64,000 nucleotides of DNA from contig CAOKFN010000026.1 in the NCBI GenBank assembly GCA_948467735.1, positions 1 through 64,000 on the forward strand, given 5' to 3'. The DNA is from an uncultured bacterium (GTDB lineage Bacteria; Bacillota; Clostridia; Lachnospirales; Lachnospiraceae). The notes below the pieces were generated by a model. The model saw only the letters and a list, made by a program, of their open reading frames with translations, did no database searches and was not told the DNA's origin. Made by a program: the position numbers and the translations under genes. Below are positions 62,554 through 64,000 of the stretch, piece after piece (position 1 is the stretch's first letter; each line of letters begins with the position of its first letter).

Positions 62554-64000
62554 GGCCCTTTGGTTCGTCAATTCTTTCCCAAGAGCAGTTAAAAAATCTT
62601 TTGTGTTGTGAGGATGGTTATACTATTGTTATGCAATTTAAGCCGGCACAGCCGGCTGTTGCTTGTCAAGGACGTATTGAATCTTTCCAAAGTTAGTTGA
62701 TTTTGCGGTTTAATTCAAGCCGCAGCAGCTTTCATTTCAGCATCTCAAAGCTGCTGCGGCCATACATGATCCTTTTGACAACCTTTAGCTTATTTACGCT
62801 TCCCTCTGCAAGCCCATTATTATAATCAAGCAAAATTGCGTTTTTTACTGCCGCGATATCCCTCCTGATCCCGTTTGTGAAGCTGCTTAATTCATCTATC
62901 TCCAGGGCATCTGTTTCTTCCAGCCATTTATCAAGTTCAGATGTTTTTTTGCCAAACAGCGTCTGTTTGAAACCTGACACGGCATCATAGGCACGTCCTA
63001 TGATGGGACATTCCGCGATAATCCGGTCAAGCTGAGCCGCGCTGATGGATGAAGCCTCGTCAATCGGACGGTACAGCAGGCTGACCAGCCATTTCCGTTC
63101 AATTTTTTCGCCCGCCAGCCCCCGGCCGGCAGTTTCTTTCATGATCCTGCGTTCCCTTGTGGCGAACATGCGGATCGTGGAATCTGAACCGTCGTATCCC
63201 TTTTCACGGACTGCCGCACTGATCTGACGGAATGTCTTCCCTTCACTGAGCATGTCCATTATGTCCCCGGCATAAGGCTTTATCTTGCTGGGGATGGCTG
63301 TATTGTAATAAGGGCTGGATGGATCAAAATTTTCCTTCAGGCATTTTGCCGCTGTCACCCTGTTGATGCCTGCCAGCCCGGCAATCTCCCCTTTGTTGAA
63401 TCCCTGCTTCCTTAGTTCCCACACCTGTTCCGCCACTTTCATCTTCTTTTGCACATTTGCATTATGTTCTGTGGCGGGCGAATCTTCCTTAATGGTTTTG
63501 TCCCAGTAATCCCCGGCGGGCTTTCCGTCATAATGGGATGCTTATGCTGGGAGTATAAGCTTTACCGAAAGCAGGCGTGTCATGAATTTTTTCGCCGCAT
63601 CCGTAAGACCATTGAGAAGGTGGAACCGGTCGTTATGCCCATCCCAGCCTGCTCAATGGCGCTCTTATAGGAAACAGATCCATCCTTGACACAATCTGAA
63701 TATTCGGATAGCTCCTGAGCCATTCCGTCACGTCTCCCACCTCACGGGATGCAGGCAGGTCTACCACACGGTGCATGTCAATGTCCACCATAACGGTGCC
63801 ATAGGTCTTTCTTTTCCTGAATGCAAAATCGTCGATGCACACTTTTGTGATGGACTGTTTTTCAGGAAGTGGCATATCTTTTTTTAAGAGACTGCAGATG
63901 GTGCTTTTCCCCACATCCGCGACCCCGTCTTTCAATGTCCTTGAAGCCGCAGCAGAACTGGTATTCAATGATATGTCCACGATCTTGTCTATAAGGCGTT
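62554..64000 (-). mobile_element. partial ISL3-family insertion sequence
   Basis: Carries a decayed ISL3 transposase (next entry). Its left inverted repeat may begin GGCCCTTTGGTTCGTCAA at 62554, resembling ISL3 ends, but the right end and target duplication lie outside the window. A small GCCGGC-ACA-GCCGGC hairpin lies near 62641, just past the transposase 3' end. Confidence 0.6.
62732..64000 (-). pseudogene. ISL3 transposase, frameshifted and stopped
   Basis: Reading from the window edge: RLIDKIVDISLNTSSAAASR, the DDE-domain start VCIDDFAFRKRKTYGTVMVD and IQIVSR are in one frame. The continuation DGSVSYKSAIEQAG, then DRFHLLNGLTDAAKKFMTRL, needs frame changes near 63600-63670. An in-frame TAA interrupts LILPA-ASHYDGKPAGDYW near 63540. 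The C-terminal half from QKKMKVAEQVWELRKQGFN to 62732 is open. The gene is cut at 64000, so the N-terminal zinc-binding part is not seen. It cannot make a full transposase. Confidence 0.8.

Overview
The window reads as chromosome of a gut-type Clostridia bacterium, most likely Lachnospiraceae (Bacillota). This rests on the gene families: membrane AraC regulators, MsmX-type sugar transporters lacking their own ATPase, DUF5696/YIP1/NHL neighbours, GHKL/LytTR two-component genes, BlaI/BlaR1-like pairs, paired TIGR03915/TIGR03916 repair proteins, and AGGAGG ribosome sites with ATGA overlaps. Most genes lie on the + strand, which looks G-rich. This is family-level inference; no rRNA or marker gene is present.

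Layout. 1-2273: a TylF-like methyltransferase and a membrane acyltransferase, probably the end of a surface-polysaccharide locus. 2384-23669: a large glycan-utilisation locus with a clear promoter and perfect cre site, a membrane AraC regulator, a CE12-like acetylesterase, two binding-protein/two-permease ABC importers, NHL, YIP1 and DUF5696 accessory proteins, then GH43 and GH3 enzymes. 23711-27470: an ABC exporter pair (- strand). 27798-30863: BlaR1-like/BlaI pair with tandem operators. 30867-31860: a broken AlbA/HATPase-type gene with an 11-bp tandem repeat. 32336-33892: a second GH43. 34254-36331: an AgrA/AgrC-like pair. 36576-47201: hypothetical proteins, an AAA/PD-(D/E)XK protein, a polytopic membrane protein, an orphan DUF4157 (HELGH) protein and a hybrid sensor kinase. 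47301-48311: asnA. 48986-52492: a pectin operon (GH28, amidohydrolase, GH140-like apiosidase). 53092-53217: a MITE with an 8-bp target duplication. 53401-56057: a deleted macro-domain gene and an SOS-box-controlled radical-SAM DNA repair pair. 56597-60074: an HPr/Crh-like small protein and a PD-(D/E)XK/XPD-like helicase with a structured leader. 60326-60554: a cluster of DnaA boxes. 60644-61957: a GH13 amylase. 62554-64000: a decayed ISL3-family element running off the window.

How it works together. The glycosidases (GH43 x2, GH3, GH28, GH140, GH13, CE12) carry no visible signal peptide, while the binding proteins, the NHL protein and the DUF5696 protein do. This suggests a cell that imports oligosaccharides of xylan and pectin and finishes hydrolysis in the cytoplasm. 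The four permeases have EAA loops but no ATPase lies in the window, so a shared MsmX-like ATPase is inferred. The cre site and the Crh-like protein point to catabolite control.

The genome is notably prone to tandem repeats (6, 11, 22, 28, 30, 33, 36, 38 and 46 bp units), both inside genes and between them. The most interesting non-genic signals are the DnaA-box cluster, the helicase leader RNA, the pair of ~105-bp dispersed hairpin elements, the MITE and the frame-shifting 11-bp repeat.
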